Shown here piece after piece: positions 45,640 through 57,086 of a stretch of DNA of 64,000 bases; within the stretch, counting starts at the first letter, position 1, and every line of letters starts with the position of its first letter. The stretch is from Zasmidium citrigriseum (lineage: Eukaryota; Ascomycota; Dothideomycetes; Mycosphaerellales; Mycosphaerellaceae): NCBI GenBank assembly GCA_002786025.1, contig NHNW01000021.1:186001-250000 (forward strand), given 5' to 3'. The notes under the pieces are model-generated. The model made no database searches, was not told where the DNA came from, and worked only from the letters and a program-made list of their open reading frames with translations. A program made the position numbers and the translations under genes.

Positions 45640-47300
45640 TCTTTCATTCGACTTCAATCGCCGCCCGATTACTCTCGAGTGAGCCACCGGAGTCCACACC
45701 CTGCCTCTTTCACTGGATGGCCTATCTCCGCAGAATCTTGAACTCCAGAGCCGCGCGTGGACCTTTCAGTATCTTCGAGCACCCATACGGCGGTGGACAT
45801 GCATTTCAGAATCGATCGTAGCTAATTCTTTGCTCCGTCAAAGACAGCCTCGCCACGAGTCAAACTCAAGACTCTGGCTCTTTCACTGGACATCCTATCT
45901 CCGCAGAATCGCCAATGACCGGGCTACCGGTGGCTCTGTCGATGTGTCCGAGCTCTTGATCGAAGTGGAGATGCGTTGTTGCATTCATGATAACAGCTGC
46001 TGCTGCACCGTCTCAGGTTGTCTCGCGGCGAGTCAAAAGCCCATATCTTCAACAGTTTGACTGCCAATCCAGTCGCCGAATTTCTTTAGAATTGCTTCGT
46101 CTCCGCAGAATCGCTGACGACTGAGCCACTGGTGGACCTGCTAGTGCTTCCATGTATAATAAGCGACATGGAGGATAAGGGTTGCCCTCCAATCGCGATA
46201 GACACCGCTTCTTGCCCCGTCTAAGGTGGTCTTGCCGCAAGTCGAATATCAGCCTCCTGAACGGATTGACTAGTCACCTATCCCTGAAAAGCTGGGCTAT
46301 CTCCGCAGGATTGCCAATGACTAAGCCACCAATGGGCCTCTGGGTACCTCAAAGCAACTTGGGCGAGACGGAGAGACTGCTTGCACTTTGATACCGAATC
46401 TCCGCAGAGTTTCCAACGACGAAGCTACCAATGGACATTTCAGTACCTCGAAGCGCTATGAGCGAGATGAAGATCCGTGTTGCTTCTTTGATCGTAATAG
46501 CCACTGCTGCTTCAGTCAGTCGGAGATTTGACCTGCGGCGAGGGAAAGCCCTCAGACCTGCCTCTTCCATAGTTTCATTTATTGCACTATCTCCGCAGAG
46601 ATGCGAAACGACCAAGCCACCAACGGAGCTCTTAGTACCTCAGAGCGCTAGTTACGAGATGGAGAAACGTCTTTGCCTTTGATCGTGGTGGCCACTACCT
46701 TGTCAGTTAGTCGGAAATTTGACCTGCGGCGAGTGAAAGCCTTAGCTCTGCCTCTTTAACAGTCTGACTAGTCTCCTCATCTACGCAGAGATGCGAAACG
46801 ACCAAGCCACCAATGGAGCTTTTGGTACCTTAGAGCACTAGTTGCGAGATGGAGATACGTGTTCCGCCGGTTTGTTAGTTAGTTGGAGGTTTGACTTGCG
46901 GCGAGTAAAAGCCTCCAGCCCTGCATCTCTAACAATTTGACTTAGGTAGTCGCACTATCTCCGCAGAGACGCGAACCGACTAAGCTATCGATAGACCTCT
47001 TAGTACCTCAAAGTGCCAGTTGCGAGATGGAGATACGTGTTACGCCTTTGATTTGATAGCCACTGGTTTTGTGCCCGATCTGTTGGAGGGTTGATCTGCG
47101 GCGAGTCAAAGCCTTCAGCTCTGCCTCTCTGACAGTTTGACTCAGGTATTCGCACTATCTCCGTAAAGATGCGAAACGACTATGCCACCAATGGCCGTGT
47201 TAGTACCTCAAAAGTGCCAGTTGCGAGATAGAGATACGTGTTGCTCCTTTGATATGATAGCCACTGGTTCGTTGGTTGGTTGGAGATTTCACATGTTGAC
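45640..47300. repeat. Degenerate tandem-repeat array, unit about 170-200 bp
   Basis: The word TCTCCGCAG (with small variants) recurs at 45725, 45898, 46100, 46300, 46399, 46590, 46780, 46958 and 47158, giving spacings of 173, 202, 200, 99, 191, 190, 178 and 200. Each unit also carries a middle element like CAAGCCACCAATGG, then TTAGTACCTCAGAGCGC, GCGAGATGGAGATACGTGTT, and GCGGCGAGTCAAAGCC before the next start. Copies from 46590 rightward are most alike; leftward ones are more diverged, and the unit at 46300 is truncated. The units do not keep a reading frame. No terminal repeats or transposase are seen, so it is a satellite-like array, origin unknown. Confidence 0.9.
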
Positions 47301-47445
47301 ACGGAGAACTTGATGCTCGAAGGCCTTTCTTTTGCTATGTTACACGCTTTTGCTATAGTACAAAGTCCACATCCTGTTAAAACTCTCTAGCACTGGACGG
47401 ACTCCAAGTGAACGCCCTCCCAGATCTACTCCAAGACCTCGAAGT

Positions 47446-49329
47446 CTACATCTCCGGGAATTCCGAGTGAGCCATTTCGAAGAGAGGCTCACGCACCCAG
47501 AAGGCCACCGGGCCCATCGAGTCCCCATCCGCGTCTACTGGTCTCACGCCCACGCTAACCCTCATGTCTCCACCCACGTTCTGGACCCTCACTTCAGCCT
47601 TCGCAAGATAAAACTTCTCCTTGTTGCGCTGCACGACCTTGAACTTCTTCTTGAGCTTGCCCACATGCTGCTCCACAGAGAGTGTGAGGGGCGCCCAACG
47701 CTCGATCCCATCTCTAAGGCAGCGGAGGTCGTTGCCATCGTCATCGTATCCCGTGAACTTCGCCTTCTCTGGCTCGGACATGTGGTCTCGAGAAGGTTCG
47801 TCATCCTCGAAGTCGCGGGTGAGGCAGACGACCTCCACACTGATCTGGAGGCGCGCCAAGGGGATCCAGTATCGCATGATAACGGACTTGTGCTGTCCAT
47901 CCTCCAGCGCATCTCCGATTGACACGATCTTCTTGAGGCGATCCTCGACCACATCGTACTTCTTCTTCCCATCGCTGTGATAGGAGGTCAGAACCCACCC
48001 CTTGCCCTTCGATTCTGGGTGCGACTCCTCGTTGAACTCTTGCACCTGCAACAGAGCGTAACCAAAGTGTTTCGGCAACATCTGGGGCGTGATACTCTCG
48101 TATCGGCAGTGACCACCCATAGCCACCGGGAAGACGTCTGGGTTGCTTGATACGTAAGGTCCCACGACCAAGGTCTCACCCTTCTCATACCGCTCCTTGA
48201 GCTTGTTGATCAAGTAGCTGCACTTCGAAATTCCGCCAGTGAGCTCGATCAAGTTGGGTGGCTGCTGGCCAACAAGCTCGTCGATCGTGCCGCAAATTCG
48301 ATGAATGATCGGGTCGAGAGCACTCTCGAGGTCCTCCCTGTTGAGGTCGATATCAAAGAACTTGCCTGCTATACCCTCAACCGTACCGTGATAGTACCTC
48401 TTATGTGGGACGTATGATCTCTTCAGCTGCTCCAAGGCCTTCATGATACGGCGTTCGCACTCTGTCTCGCCCACGCCAAGCTCTTCGGCAGCCTTTGCGA
48501 GCCATTGAGGTCCATCTTTCCGCTCGAGTCTCGGCTTGAGTTTCTCATACAAGTTCCTGTCCCACTCGTGCCCAGCACCAATGTTTCCTCGAGCTAGACC
48601 AACGCTCTTCAGGACACTCGACGTACTCATCTCTCCTTCGGATTGGTAGCGCGCAAAGTCGTTGGTTCCATCACCCAGGTCTCCGATTATGACGCTAGTG
48701 CCTGCTTGGTATCGCTGATGGACTTTTGACTCGGTCTTCGATGTGACTTCAAGAAGGTACGCCAGGGCACACCGGGGCTCGTCGGCAACTACGGTCAGTG
48801 CGTATCCGGCTTCCACCGCCGCCGTTTGCATTTTACGACGGGATCCCAAAGTCCACATCTGAGGCACGGTGACGCGGACGCGGGGCTGTGCCAACATGTC
48901 CTCCAGCTGCTCCTCGCTAAATAAATCGCGGTGTGTGTATGTGATGCCTTCACAGATCTCCCTGAGTATGAGCCTCAGGTGATCCGCCAGAAACTCGTCG
49001 AAGGTCTTGCCGCCGGGAACCTGCTTAAGTTTTTCCAAGACCACCTCATTCGTCTCTTTGGATTCGGGTCCATCGTAAAGACATAGCTTGAAGTGATGTA
49101 TGACCTTATCACCAAGGTCCGCGTCTTCTTCCAGGGCCTCTGCGAGGTCGATTCCATGAACTAGCTTGCCGTTGATGTAGGCCACTTCCATGGGCACCTC
49201 GAAGTGGGCGCCCTTGATGCGGACGGCGACTGGTTCGAAGAGGCGTTTGCCATCGCAGTAAATCGTGAATGCGGCGACCCATTTGGATGTGCCCCAGTCG
49301 AGGCAGATTCCGACGTAGTTGTCTGACAT
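47446..49329 (-). CDS. Hsp70-like ATPase (actin/Hsp70 fold), fungal HSPA12-type
   Basis: One intronless frame of 627 residues. The ATPase signatures are phosphate-1 LDWGTSKW (10-17), VVADEPRCALAYLL (about 181-194), phosphate-2 GDLGDGTNDF (216-225) and adenosine-site IELTGGISKC (361-370). The C-terminal 150 residues do not resemble a canonical Hsp70 substrate-binding domain and contain no EEVD end. Such proteins form an expanded group in filamentous fungi and are often annotated as Hsp70-like or actin-like ATPase domain proteins. Role unknown; chaperone or regulatory function is possible but not shown. No targeting signal is visible, so cytosolic. Confidence 0.88.
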   Translation of the reverse strand: MSDNYVGICLDWGTSKWVAAFTIYCDGKRLFEPVAVRIKGAHFEVPMEVAYINGKLVHGIDLAEALEEDADLGDKVIHHFKLCLYDGPESKETNEVVLEKLKQVPGGKTFDEFLADHLRLILREICEGITYTHRDLFSEEQLEDMLAQPRVRVTVPQMWTLGSRRKMQTAAVEAGYALTVVADEPRCALAYLLEVTSKTESKVHQRYQAGTSVIIGDLGDGTNDFARYQSEGEMSTSSVLKSVGLARGNIGAGHEWDRNLYEKLKPRLERKDGPQWLAKAAEELGVGETECERRIMKALEQLKRSYVPHKRYYHGTVEGIAGKFFDIDLNREDLESALDPIIHRICGTIDELVGQQPPNLIELTGGISKCSYLINKLKERYEKGETLVVGPYVSSNPDVFPVAMGGHCRYESITPQMLPKHFGYALLQVQEFNEESHPESKGKGWVLTSYHSDGKKKYDVVEDRLKKIVSIGDALEDGQHKSVIMRYWIPLARLQISVEVVCLTRDFEDDEPSRDHMSEPEKAKFTGYDDDGNDLRCLRDGIERWAPLTLSVEQHVGKLKKKFKVVQRNKEKFYLAKAEVRVQNVGGDMRVSVGVRPVDADGDSMGPVAFWVREPLFEMAHSEFPEM

Positions 49330-49759
49330 GATGGTACGGTGCGACTGTCGATAATTGGCGAGGTGGAGGTGGTTGTTAAAGCGGGCTTCGCGACGAGTGG
49401 CGTTTGTCGCGGCTGGTTGACGAAGTCGGTCGGGAAAGGGAGGGATGAACTGAGTAGAGTGAAGGGCGCGAGTCGTTCTGGTGCATTCGACACCAGCAAG
49501 TGATTCTGCGTCCAGTCAGTGAAGTGAAGGGCAAAATTTTGAAAGGCGAGCGGCTTGTGATGATGCTGCCTGAGGCTTCTGGCGCTTTCATGTGAAAGCG
49601 TCGGTTTCGGTTTGCTAGCGTCGCCAAGTCAACAGCCGATCTCGCGCCCTTTTCAAGCTCTCACCTTCACCCACCTTCACGCATCAACCAAGACGCACTT
49701 CCCTCTCTCACACTGCCACCAGCATCAGCCAGATCATACATCCCGAAAGATTGACAAAG
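49330..49759. promoter_or_regulatory. Divergent promoter of Hsp70-like and orphan genes
   Basis: About 430 bp between divergent start codons. The right half (about 49640-49750) is CT/CA-rich on the plus strand, as expected just upstream of a fungal start. No gene or repeat is supported. Confidence 0.45.
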
Positions 49760-51619
49760 ATGGCGAAAGACGTCCCATTTCCGAAAGGTCATCCGCCGCC
49801 GAACGACATATTCAAGGCGATCGACAAGGCGATCGTCAAGGCGCCTGGCAAGTACACAACCAAGACCGCCCAAGAGAACTTCATCAAAAAGCTTCTCAAG
49901 CCAGAACACCTAGAAGGTGTCAGCGACAAGACGAAGAATGCTATGCCTTCCAAGCTCCGCAAAAAAATCGGCAACATCTTGTGGCGCAACGGCGCTCACG
50001 CGCCCGACAGCAGCACTACAGTGCTTGACAGTATCTTCACTCATGGCATGCAAGAGAGCTTGCCGGCGGAAGTGCTGCAAAAGATCAACTACAAAGCTTC
50101 GCCCAGAAGGAAGCCTCGAGCGTCACAGACGAGCACGACCTCAGAGCGGCAGAACCTGACAAACTTCCCTGCGACCGACGATATGGAAGACCAGCAGCCG
50201 TCCAGCACCGCCGACCAAGGAGTTGCGCCAGCACCATCGCAAGCATTGCGGACACAGTCTGGAGTCACCCAAGCATCAGCGCCGCGTCCTTCACCCAGGA
50301 TTTCACTGAAGAATTCAAGGAGACCAGCGAACCCAGATGGGCCAAGGTTGGGACTGAATACAGACGCTCGAGGCACTGCGGCAGAGACCGCGCAGAAGCG
50401 CAAGGCGGATGAGCGCGACGCAGAACCAGATTCTCCCGAAGACAGTCCATCGGCGAAGAAGAAACAGAAGGTGGCAGACACACCCCCATCCTCCGAGTCG
50501 GAGACAGCGCCATCAGCTGCGAACGACTCTCGGGCCGAGGCCTTGCCAGAGACACGACAGAAGCGCAAGGCGGATGAGCTCAGCACAGACCCAGATCCTC
50601 CCGAAGACAGTCCATTGGCGAAGAAGAAGCAGAAGGTGGCAGCCACAACGCTCTCCTCCAAGCCGGAGACAGCCCCGTCAGCTGCGAACAGTGAGCAGAC
50701 CGAGGACGGGGTCAGAACGGCCGGCCTCGTCCAGCCTCCAGTCATCCCACCCACTAGACGTGCGGTGAACCCAACCGAGATTACTCGTTACATAACCGCG
50801 CCTGGGTTATCGAAAGACATGAAGGAAGTCTCTGATGGCTTGGGCCGTGCCGTGCGCTTTTACTTCCATGAAAACGACATCGACGCGAAGGCATTCCCAC
50901 AGTTCGCCGACAATCCGTCTTCTGAGCTCCAAGACTTGTATCAGACACTTGCTGGCGACCGGTCTTTCGACGCATGGCTGCTCAGTCAGACCCAGAACAA
51001 GACAGCGCCTCCGACACAAGAAAACACGTTCCTGGCCCTGCTAGGAACTTTGGTCTTCAAGAACATCTTCCAAGGACAGTTCCCATGGGACGTCTCAGAC
51101 TCGGCAAGCTGCTTCGGAGAAAACGCCGCATACTTCGAAACCGTCTTGAAGTACTATGGCCACGAGATGAGCAGACTTTTACTGGATGTGGGCCATGAGC
51201 AGATTGCCAACGCCAAATTCCGGGAGACCAAAGTCGCGGAGTATGCTCGAGCTCAAGCCGGCAACATCATCCGCACTCTGTGGCCGCACTTCTTGAAGTT
51301 CACCAAAGAAGCAGAGCCCGCAAAGAAAGTGCCGAAGCCGGTGAAGTGGGATGAACTGCTCGAAGAAGCCATCCAGAAAGCCGTCATCATCAAGCAGGAA
51401 CTCAAGGTCTCAAGAGACGGACCATTCGAGTATCATTGGCCGGAGGCTGGCATTCCAGTTGACAAAAAGGAGCATCAGCTTTTGTACCAAATACCCGCGA
51501 CGACGCACTACGAGATCCTCCATACGATCACGCCAGCGGTTTCGAGGGTAGCGGACAGCGGCAACGTCATCTACCACAGGGCATTGGCCGTCCCAGCTCC
51601 CGCAGTCCAGCAAGACTGA
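49760..51619 (+). CDS. Orphan, probably nuclear protein with duplicated 55-residue Lys-rich unit
   Basis: One intronless frame of 619 residues from the ATG at 49760, which has A at -3 and G at +4; three codons upstream the frame opens with TTG only. The N-terminal 100 residues (DIFKAIDKAIVKAPGKYTTK) look folded. The middle (about 110-325) is Pro/Ser/Lys-rich and holds two direct repeats with a 165 bp period (from 50393 and 50558), each with QKRKADE..PEDSP.AKKKQKVA, containing bipartite nuclear-localisation-like motifs. The C-terminal 270 residues form a second globular region (FHENDIDAKAFPQFADN, FLALLGTLVFKNIFQGQFPW). No family is recognised. The layout suggests a lineage-specific nuclear protein. 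Confidence 0.7.
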   Translation: MAKDVPFPKGHPPPNDIFKAIDKAIVKAPGKYTTKTAQENFIKKLLKPEHLEGVSDKTKNAMPSKLRKKIGNILWRNGAHAPDSSTTVLDSIFTHGMQESLPAEVLQKINYKASPRRKPRASQTSTTSERQNLTNFPATDDMEDQQPSSTADQGVAPAPSQALRTQSGVTQASAPRPSPRISLKNSRRPANPDGPRLGLNTDARGTAAETAQKRKADERDAEPDSPEDSPSAKKKQKVADTPPSSESETAPSAANDSRAEALPETRQKRKADELSTDPDPPEDSPLAKKKQKVAATTLSSKPETAPSAANSEQTEDGVRTAGLVQPPVIPPTRRAVNPTEITRYITAPGLSKDMKEVSDGLGRAVRFYFHENDIDAKAFPQFADNPSSELQDLYQTLAGDRSFDAWLLSQTQNKTAPPTQENTFLALLGTLVFKNIFQGQFPWDVSDSASCFGENAAYFETVLKYYGHEMSRLLLDVGHEQIANAKFRETKVAEYARAQAGNIIRTLWPHFLKFTKEAEPAKKVPKPVKWDELLEEAIQKAVIIKQELKVSRDGPFEYHWPEAGIPVDKKEHQLLYQIPATTHYEILHTITPAVSRVADSGNVIYHRALAVPAPAVQQD

Positions 51620-51790
51620 GCGCAGCAAGGCCTGCACTCATTCTCCATCACACGAGCGGCCACTCAAGGCCACCAACGCCATTCCAGCAGCACAGTCCAT
51701 CTTCCAGAACCAGAGAGAGCAGCGAGTACCAGAAACCAGGCAGGGGCCCTGAGAGCATGAACTTCTTTCTTTTCTGTACAATAAATACTT

Positions 51791-53159
51791 CTACACCCAA
51801 TCCACCGGATTCCTCAAAACATTCACCAACCTCTCCTCCCGACTCCCCTTCTCCGGCTCATGCTGATACCTCCACGCCGCCGTCTTGGGCAAACTCATCA
51901 AAATACTCTCCACCCTCGCGCCAGGGGTATTAAGACCAAACGCCGTCCCACGATCATGCACCAGGTTAAACTCCACATACCTCCCGCGGCGAATCTGCTG
52001 CCACTCCTTCTCCTTCTCCGTGTACGGCATATCCTTCCTTTTCTGAATAATGGGTAGGTAGGAGGGTAGGAAAGCTCCCAGACAGGTCTGGATGAAGGCG
52101 AAGAGGGACTCTTGGTCTTTTTCGCTCTCGTCGAGGTCGTCGAAGAAGATTCCGCCGACGCCCCGGGATTCGTTGCGGTGTTTGACCCAGAAGTATTCGT
52201 CGCACCATTTTTTGAAGCGGCTGTAGTAGTCTTTGTCGTGGGCGTCGCAGGCTTCTTTGATGCCGCGGTGGAAGCCTATGGCGTCTTCGTCGAAGAGGTA
52301 GGAGGGTGTTAGGTCTGTCCCGCCGCCGAACCACCAGGCGTTCGTCGAGCCGTCTGAGTTGGCGGTCTCGAAGTAGCGGTAGTTGAGGTGGACAGTCGGG
52401 GCCATGGGATTGTTCGGATGCAGCACAAGACTCAGTCCCGCAGCAAAGAACTCTAGACTCTCAACATCCGGATCCAATGCCTTATGGTTCACCCTCATCT
52501 TCGATATCGCCGCCCGAGGCAGAGTTCCATACACCACCGAGATATTCACTCCCGCCTTTTCAAACACATTCCCATCCTGCAGCACGCAAGAGATGCCTCC
52601 TCCTCCATTCGCCCGATCCCACTTATCCACCTGGAACTTCTTCCCATCCACCGCTTCCAGTGCTCTTACAATCTCCTCCTGTTTCTGCTTGATGAACTGC
52701 TCCATCCGTAACCGCATAGGCGAATTGACACTGATCCCCGACTCCCTCTTACTCAAAGTATCCCTCTCCGCAATCGAAGGTCCATCAAGTTGCTGTCCAG
52801 GCCGTGGCTTTGGCTCATCTGAAGGAGGAGGTACCTCTTTATCGCCATTGACCTACAAGCCTCCTCATCAGCTTCACTCACTCCATCACTTTCATCCAAC
52901 TCACCATCGAATAAATCAAACTCCCAATAAACACAATCCCCACCGCAATCCTCGTCTTCGGCGCCCAAACCTCCGTCTTCTGCAACCCGCCCGCACCACC
53001 CGGTATCGAACTTCTCGGTCCCGGTCCACCAGAAAGACATCTCGTCTGCGAAGCTCTGATCCTCTTCTGCTGCAAAGCATTGCGGAAAGCGGGAGAGCGC
53101 TGCGATCGGGTACAAGACCGCAGCGCCGCCTCCACCAGCGGCGGCCGTACAGGATTCAT
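51791..53159 (-). CDS. HEM13: Coproporphyrinogen III oxidase (aerobic), with N-terminal presequence and TM segment
   Basis: Exons 53159-52905 and 52852-51791 (52 bp intron) give 438 residues. The enzyme region begins near residue 125 ([11 protein letters not shown]) and shows the family signatures [36 protein letters not shown] and [11 protein letters not shown]. It decarboxylates and oxidises coproporphyrinogen III to protoporphyrinogen IX in haem biosynthesis, using O2. Exon 1 encodes an Arg-rich leader ([22 protein letters not shown]) followed by a hydrophobic helix ([17 protein letters not shown]), which fits targeting to the mitochondrial intermembrane space or inner membrane, unlike the short cytosolic yeast protein. 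Exon 1 start is supported by the clean splice. Confidence 0.93.
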
Positions 53160-53591
53160 CGTTCGTTATCGTCGGGCGAATACTGGCGTGGTGACACAGC
53201 AGCGAAGCATTGGAGTATTTAAATGTCGGAGAGGTGTCGTTGCGGGTAAGCAAAAATGCATGACGGGTCGCGTGGTGGTCCGACTCCGACATGAGACCTC
53301 GGCAGGGGAGCTGGTCGAGCTAGCAGGCTAGGAACAGGCAAGACCAAGACACGATCGCGTAATGGATGAAAGGACAGATTGATCAATGAAAATGACAAGA
53401 TGAGATGCTGAAACTCTGAACCGTACATAATACATGATACTGTTTTCTTTTCGATTGCCGCAGGTCCCAGACGCCTCGCAATGCCATGTGCCTCCCAATC
53501 CATATCGTACCTATCCCCCGAACCCCAAAATATCCCACTTCATTCCTCCCCCTTCTCCCCCGTCGTAAAAAGAAATCTGTTCTTTCGATAC
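53160..53591. other. Intergenic region between HEM13 promoter and PMT2 3' end
   Basis: HEM13 promoter and PMT2 terminator, both genes being on the minus strand. No gene is supported. Confidence 0.5.
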
Positions 53592-55952
53592 CTAATCGGA
53601 CATTCTCCATGTTGGCAGCCACTTGAGGTGCTTCCACTGCTGGTTTGAACCAACCATACCGAAGCAGAAGGCCCGGAATAGCCAGAACATGAAGATGACG
53701 ACACCGTAGAGCACGGCGAAGATGCCCAACTGCACGCCCTTGTGCAGGTTGCGAGTGTACCAATCCACGCAGAATCCACAACATAGAATAGCAAAGTAAA
53801 GAGCGGGGTAATAGTGGTGGACGTAAGTGACACGAGCCATGGCGATGAATGGCAGGTAGTGGAGGAACCATCCGATGACCGGGTAGATGCCAGAGTACTG
53901 GAAGTGGTCGATTTGCTTCCAGGTGAGCTCGTCGTAGCCACGCTGCCAGCGGATGGCGTACCATGCGACCATGCCCATGAAAAAAACGAGAGAGAATGTC
54001 GAGCCCCAGTAAACTGCTGGGTTACCGAGGAGGAAGTACTTGACGATGTTATCGTCCCAACCGCACATGCGGAGACCGACGTGGAGAAGAGGCCACTGCC
54101 ATGGCTTGGAGGCGAGATCGTCCTGCTTATCAGGGTCGGGGACAAGAGCGTTGTTGGAGGTCATCATGGCCACGTTCAGATGGACGAAATCGCGAAGGAA
54201 GGGGGACTTGTATGAGCCTGGGTCGCCTGGTGGGACTGTGAAATTGTTAGCGAGGTCATGCCAAATTCGCGATGTCTTAACTTACGCCTCTCGTTGGTGT
54301 GAGACTCAACGTTCCAGTGGGTGTATGGGTCCCTCGGCTTGTTCTCCTTGACACAAGTAGTCTCGATCTGCTTAAAACCCCACTGCGGCAGGTTGACATT
54401 ACCAGCTCTGAGGTAGCAGCCAAGGTCAGTGTGCTTCAGGCGGAATGCAGTGGTCAGGGTGCGGATCTTGGAGTAATCGTTCGAAGCTGCATCATCAACA
54501 ACCTCTACAGTCCAGTGATCCTTGGTGTCGCCAATAGTGGTGTTGCCGTAGCAAGAGACTTCCCAATCAGCCTTGGTCACTGGAGCAGCGACCTGGTGGG
54601 AGTGAAGGTTGCGGCCAGTTTGAGCGTGAATGAGGCGAATCTCATCGCCATTTCCAACGAACTTGAGGGGATCCTCAGGGTTGAACTCGGGCTGGTGGCG
54701 ATTCGGGTAAAAGAACCAGTCGTTGTTGGCATCCTTGTGGTGATAGCAGGTGATTTGCTGCTGCTGAGAGCCTTCTGGGTAAGTCTGGACGTGGGAGTGG
54801 AGAAGACCACCACCGTAGCCCATATTCTTGAGCGTAACACGTGAACCCATGGCGATCTCGAGAGGGCTGTCCTTTCCGACTTCCGTTCCGCGGAGATTGG
54901 CCTGGAAAAGCGAAGACATCTGGGCATCACCGGGACCGCTGTTCTCGAGGACCAAGAAGTGGAGGTAGAAGGAGAACATGTAAACCATCATGGGGATCAC
55001 GATCAAGCCAACCACTCTGAACCCGACATGTGCTGCCAGCTCAACCTTGGGCATCTTGAGATCTCCAAACTTGTTCCAGAGGTCCTCGATGGTGTAAAGT
55101 CCAACCAGAGCAGTTCCAAACATACCAACCCACTTGACACTGCACACGCACCCAATCGAGATACCAGTCATGAAGAGCCAGAAGCCCCAGAGAGGCGAGA
55201 ACGGATCGTGTCTTTGGTTGTGGAACTTGGCCCAGCAGAAAACGGTGGTGAAGGTGAAGAACAGAAGCATGCTGTCCAGCAGGATGAATCTGCTGATGGT
55301 CGTGTAGCTGTTCTCGAACAGCACCATCATTGTCACCAGCCATACCGTAGGTCTCTTGAAATGCAGTTCCTTGGCCGTGAAGTATGCCAGAGGGATGCAG
55401 AGAGCGCCAAAAGCCGAGTTGAAGAGTCGCATGAAGGTGTAGTTGAGTTCCTCTGGGTATGTCTCGCCGCTCTTAAATTCGAAGGAGCCATTATATCCTG
55501 CGAGGTATCCTGACAGCCCAACCAGCATCTTTCCGAGAGGGGGGTGTACATCGAAGTAGAATTCGCGTTTGAGGTAGTGAGAACCGAATTTGCCGAAATG
55601 CGCCTCGTCCCATGTTACAATGTTGGAGAGACCAATCTTCCACATGCGCGTGAAGAAGGCGAGGGCGGTAAATACGATGGGTGCGATCAGGAATTCGTAG
55701 TCGTCGAGCGTCTGTAGAAAGGAGTTGGTCTACAGATGATATCCTGTTAGCACGACTCGAGGATGTGATGCCGGGATAGCCAACTCAGGGCCATCGCCTG
55801 GGTGTGCCCACCTTTTGCTTGGACTTCTCGTCCATCTTGTCGCCGAGCTCCTTGGGCACATAGCTGCCATTAGGCTGGCTCTGGCCGACATTGCGACGTC
55901 TGAGATCCTGCTGCGCGTCGGCGCCGGTGGTGTATGCGTCTTGCGCCGCCAT
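53592..55952 (-). CDS. PMT2: Protein O-mannosyltransferase 2 (Pmt2 type)
   Basis: Exons 55952-55812, 55729-54286 and 54235-53592 (introns 82 and 50 bp) give 742 residues. After a short cytosolic N-terminus come the PMT fold segments: first luminal loop with the catalytic DE pair (TWDEAHFGKF), WLVTMMVLFENSYTTISR and LLDSMLLFFTFTTVFCW membrane helices, a large luminal loop with MIR repeats (LLHSHVQTYPEGSQQQQITCYHHKDANNDW; LHSHQVAAPVTK), and five or so C-terminal helices. The enzyme transfers mannose from dolichyl-phosphate-mannose to Ser/Thr of proteins entering the ER, and Pmt2 works as a heterodimer with Pmt1. The phrase TDLGCYLRAGNVNLPQWGFKQ supports Pmt2 over Pmt4. Confidence 0.94.
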
Positions 55953-57086
55953 GGTGGGCAGCTTGAAGGGAGATGTCGTTATGCGTGCGGCGTGTGGAAA
56001 GTTTGGCAGTGATTAACCTAGTAGTGATTCGTGTCCAGCTGCGTGACCCTGGCGGGTCTGGAAGCCAACCCTGAACGGTCAGATGCTGGCACGTGAAGCC
56101 GGGTAAGGAGCGCGAGAACGGCGAAGGAAGCGTGAAGTGTATTAGAAGACAAGCAGCATTGGAAGAGAAACACGAGAGTGGAAGGGTTGATGAAAAGGTC
56201 AACTGGCCCCTTGTGCGAGTTGAACCTCTCCTCGCGCGGAGCAGCTGAGAAGTCGAGGACACCTACTTTTATCTCATGCAAGCTTTAGCCTCTTTTAGCG
56301 AAGGGGCTCGTATAAAGGGTCTTCTACCCTCCTTCTTCCGATTCAACTGGCAGAGCCTCTCTCCACGAGAGCACGCACCTCTGAGCTATTAGCTGGCTTG
56401 TTGCACTCTTAAGCCTTCTCGAGACAGTTGGGATTGCCAGGGGCATCTTCTACTTTGACCGGAATACCACGTGTAGAGGGGTATATTCTCACATTCACAT
56501 GGGTGGTTCATCATCGGCCGGCGAGAGCCAGGCCCGTTGCGTTGATCTACTGCCGGACGTCACGTTAGTACGGTCTTCACATGAAAAATCGCCAAGTCGC
56601 TGAATATTCATAAATCGCAACAAAGAAATCAAAAAGATATCATATCCGTGCCAACACGTGCTTCATTCATATTCCTTCTGTAAACGAGCTGTCTAAGTAG
56701 TAGTCGAGTCGGGGTATCATAATGCTTCCTGCTCAGATCATCCACATGCTGAGACTGACCGAGTGCATGTCCATCATATCATCAAGCGATAGTCCGTGAG
56801 CCGAGATGCAATGCTTGCTGTATGCTATGCCAAATCCACCCAACGCCTTCTGTCTGTGCGATTCCATGCCAATGTTCGTAACGTCGTCAATGTTGTCACG
56901 CTTCCAGAGCGTCCAACGGTAAACCAAAATCCTGAGCGCCTTGCTGAAACCGAAAACCCAATGCGCTTGCTGAAATCCAAGAATTCCTGAACGGTGCCCA
57001 ATTCGTCCAAGTTAAACCGCGAGAGAAGTGCGAGAGGCTGTTTGGGCCAAGTCCTGATGGCTGCGATGTGAAGTAGGTGAGAAAGT
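55953..57086. other. Intergenic region, PMT2 promoter
   Basis: About 1.1 kb between two minus-strand genes. The right part is the 3' flank of the SWIRM gene and the left part the PMT2 promoter. A tRNA-like element near 56330-56400 was considered and rejected. No gene is supported. Confidence 0.45.

Noticed and set aside
45457..45741. 94-codon plus-strand frame beginning MSEPFQGLSSLE
   Set aside because: No domain or splice partner; its 3' part runs into the repeat array, which does not preserve frame.
56330..56400. Possible tRNA gene on the minus strand (TAGCTCAGAGG-like A box, weak B box)
   Set aside because: No acceptor-stem pairing and no clear T-arm could be formed around it, so it is probably a chance match.
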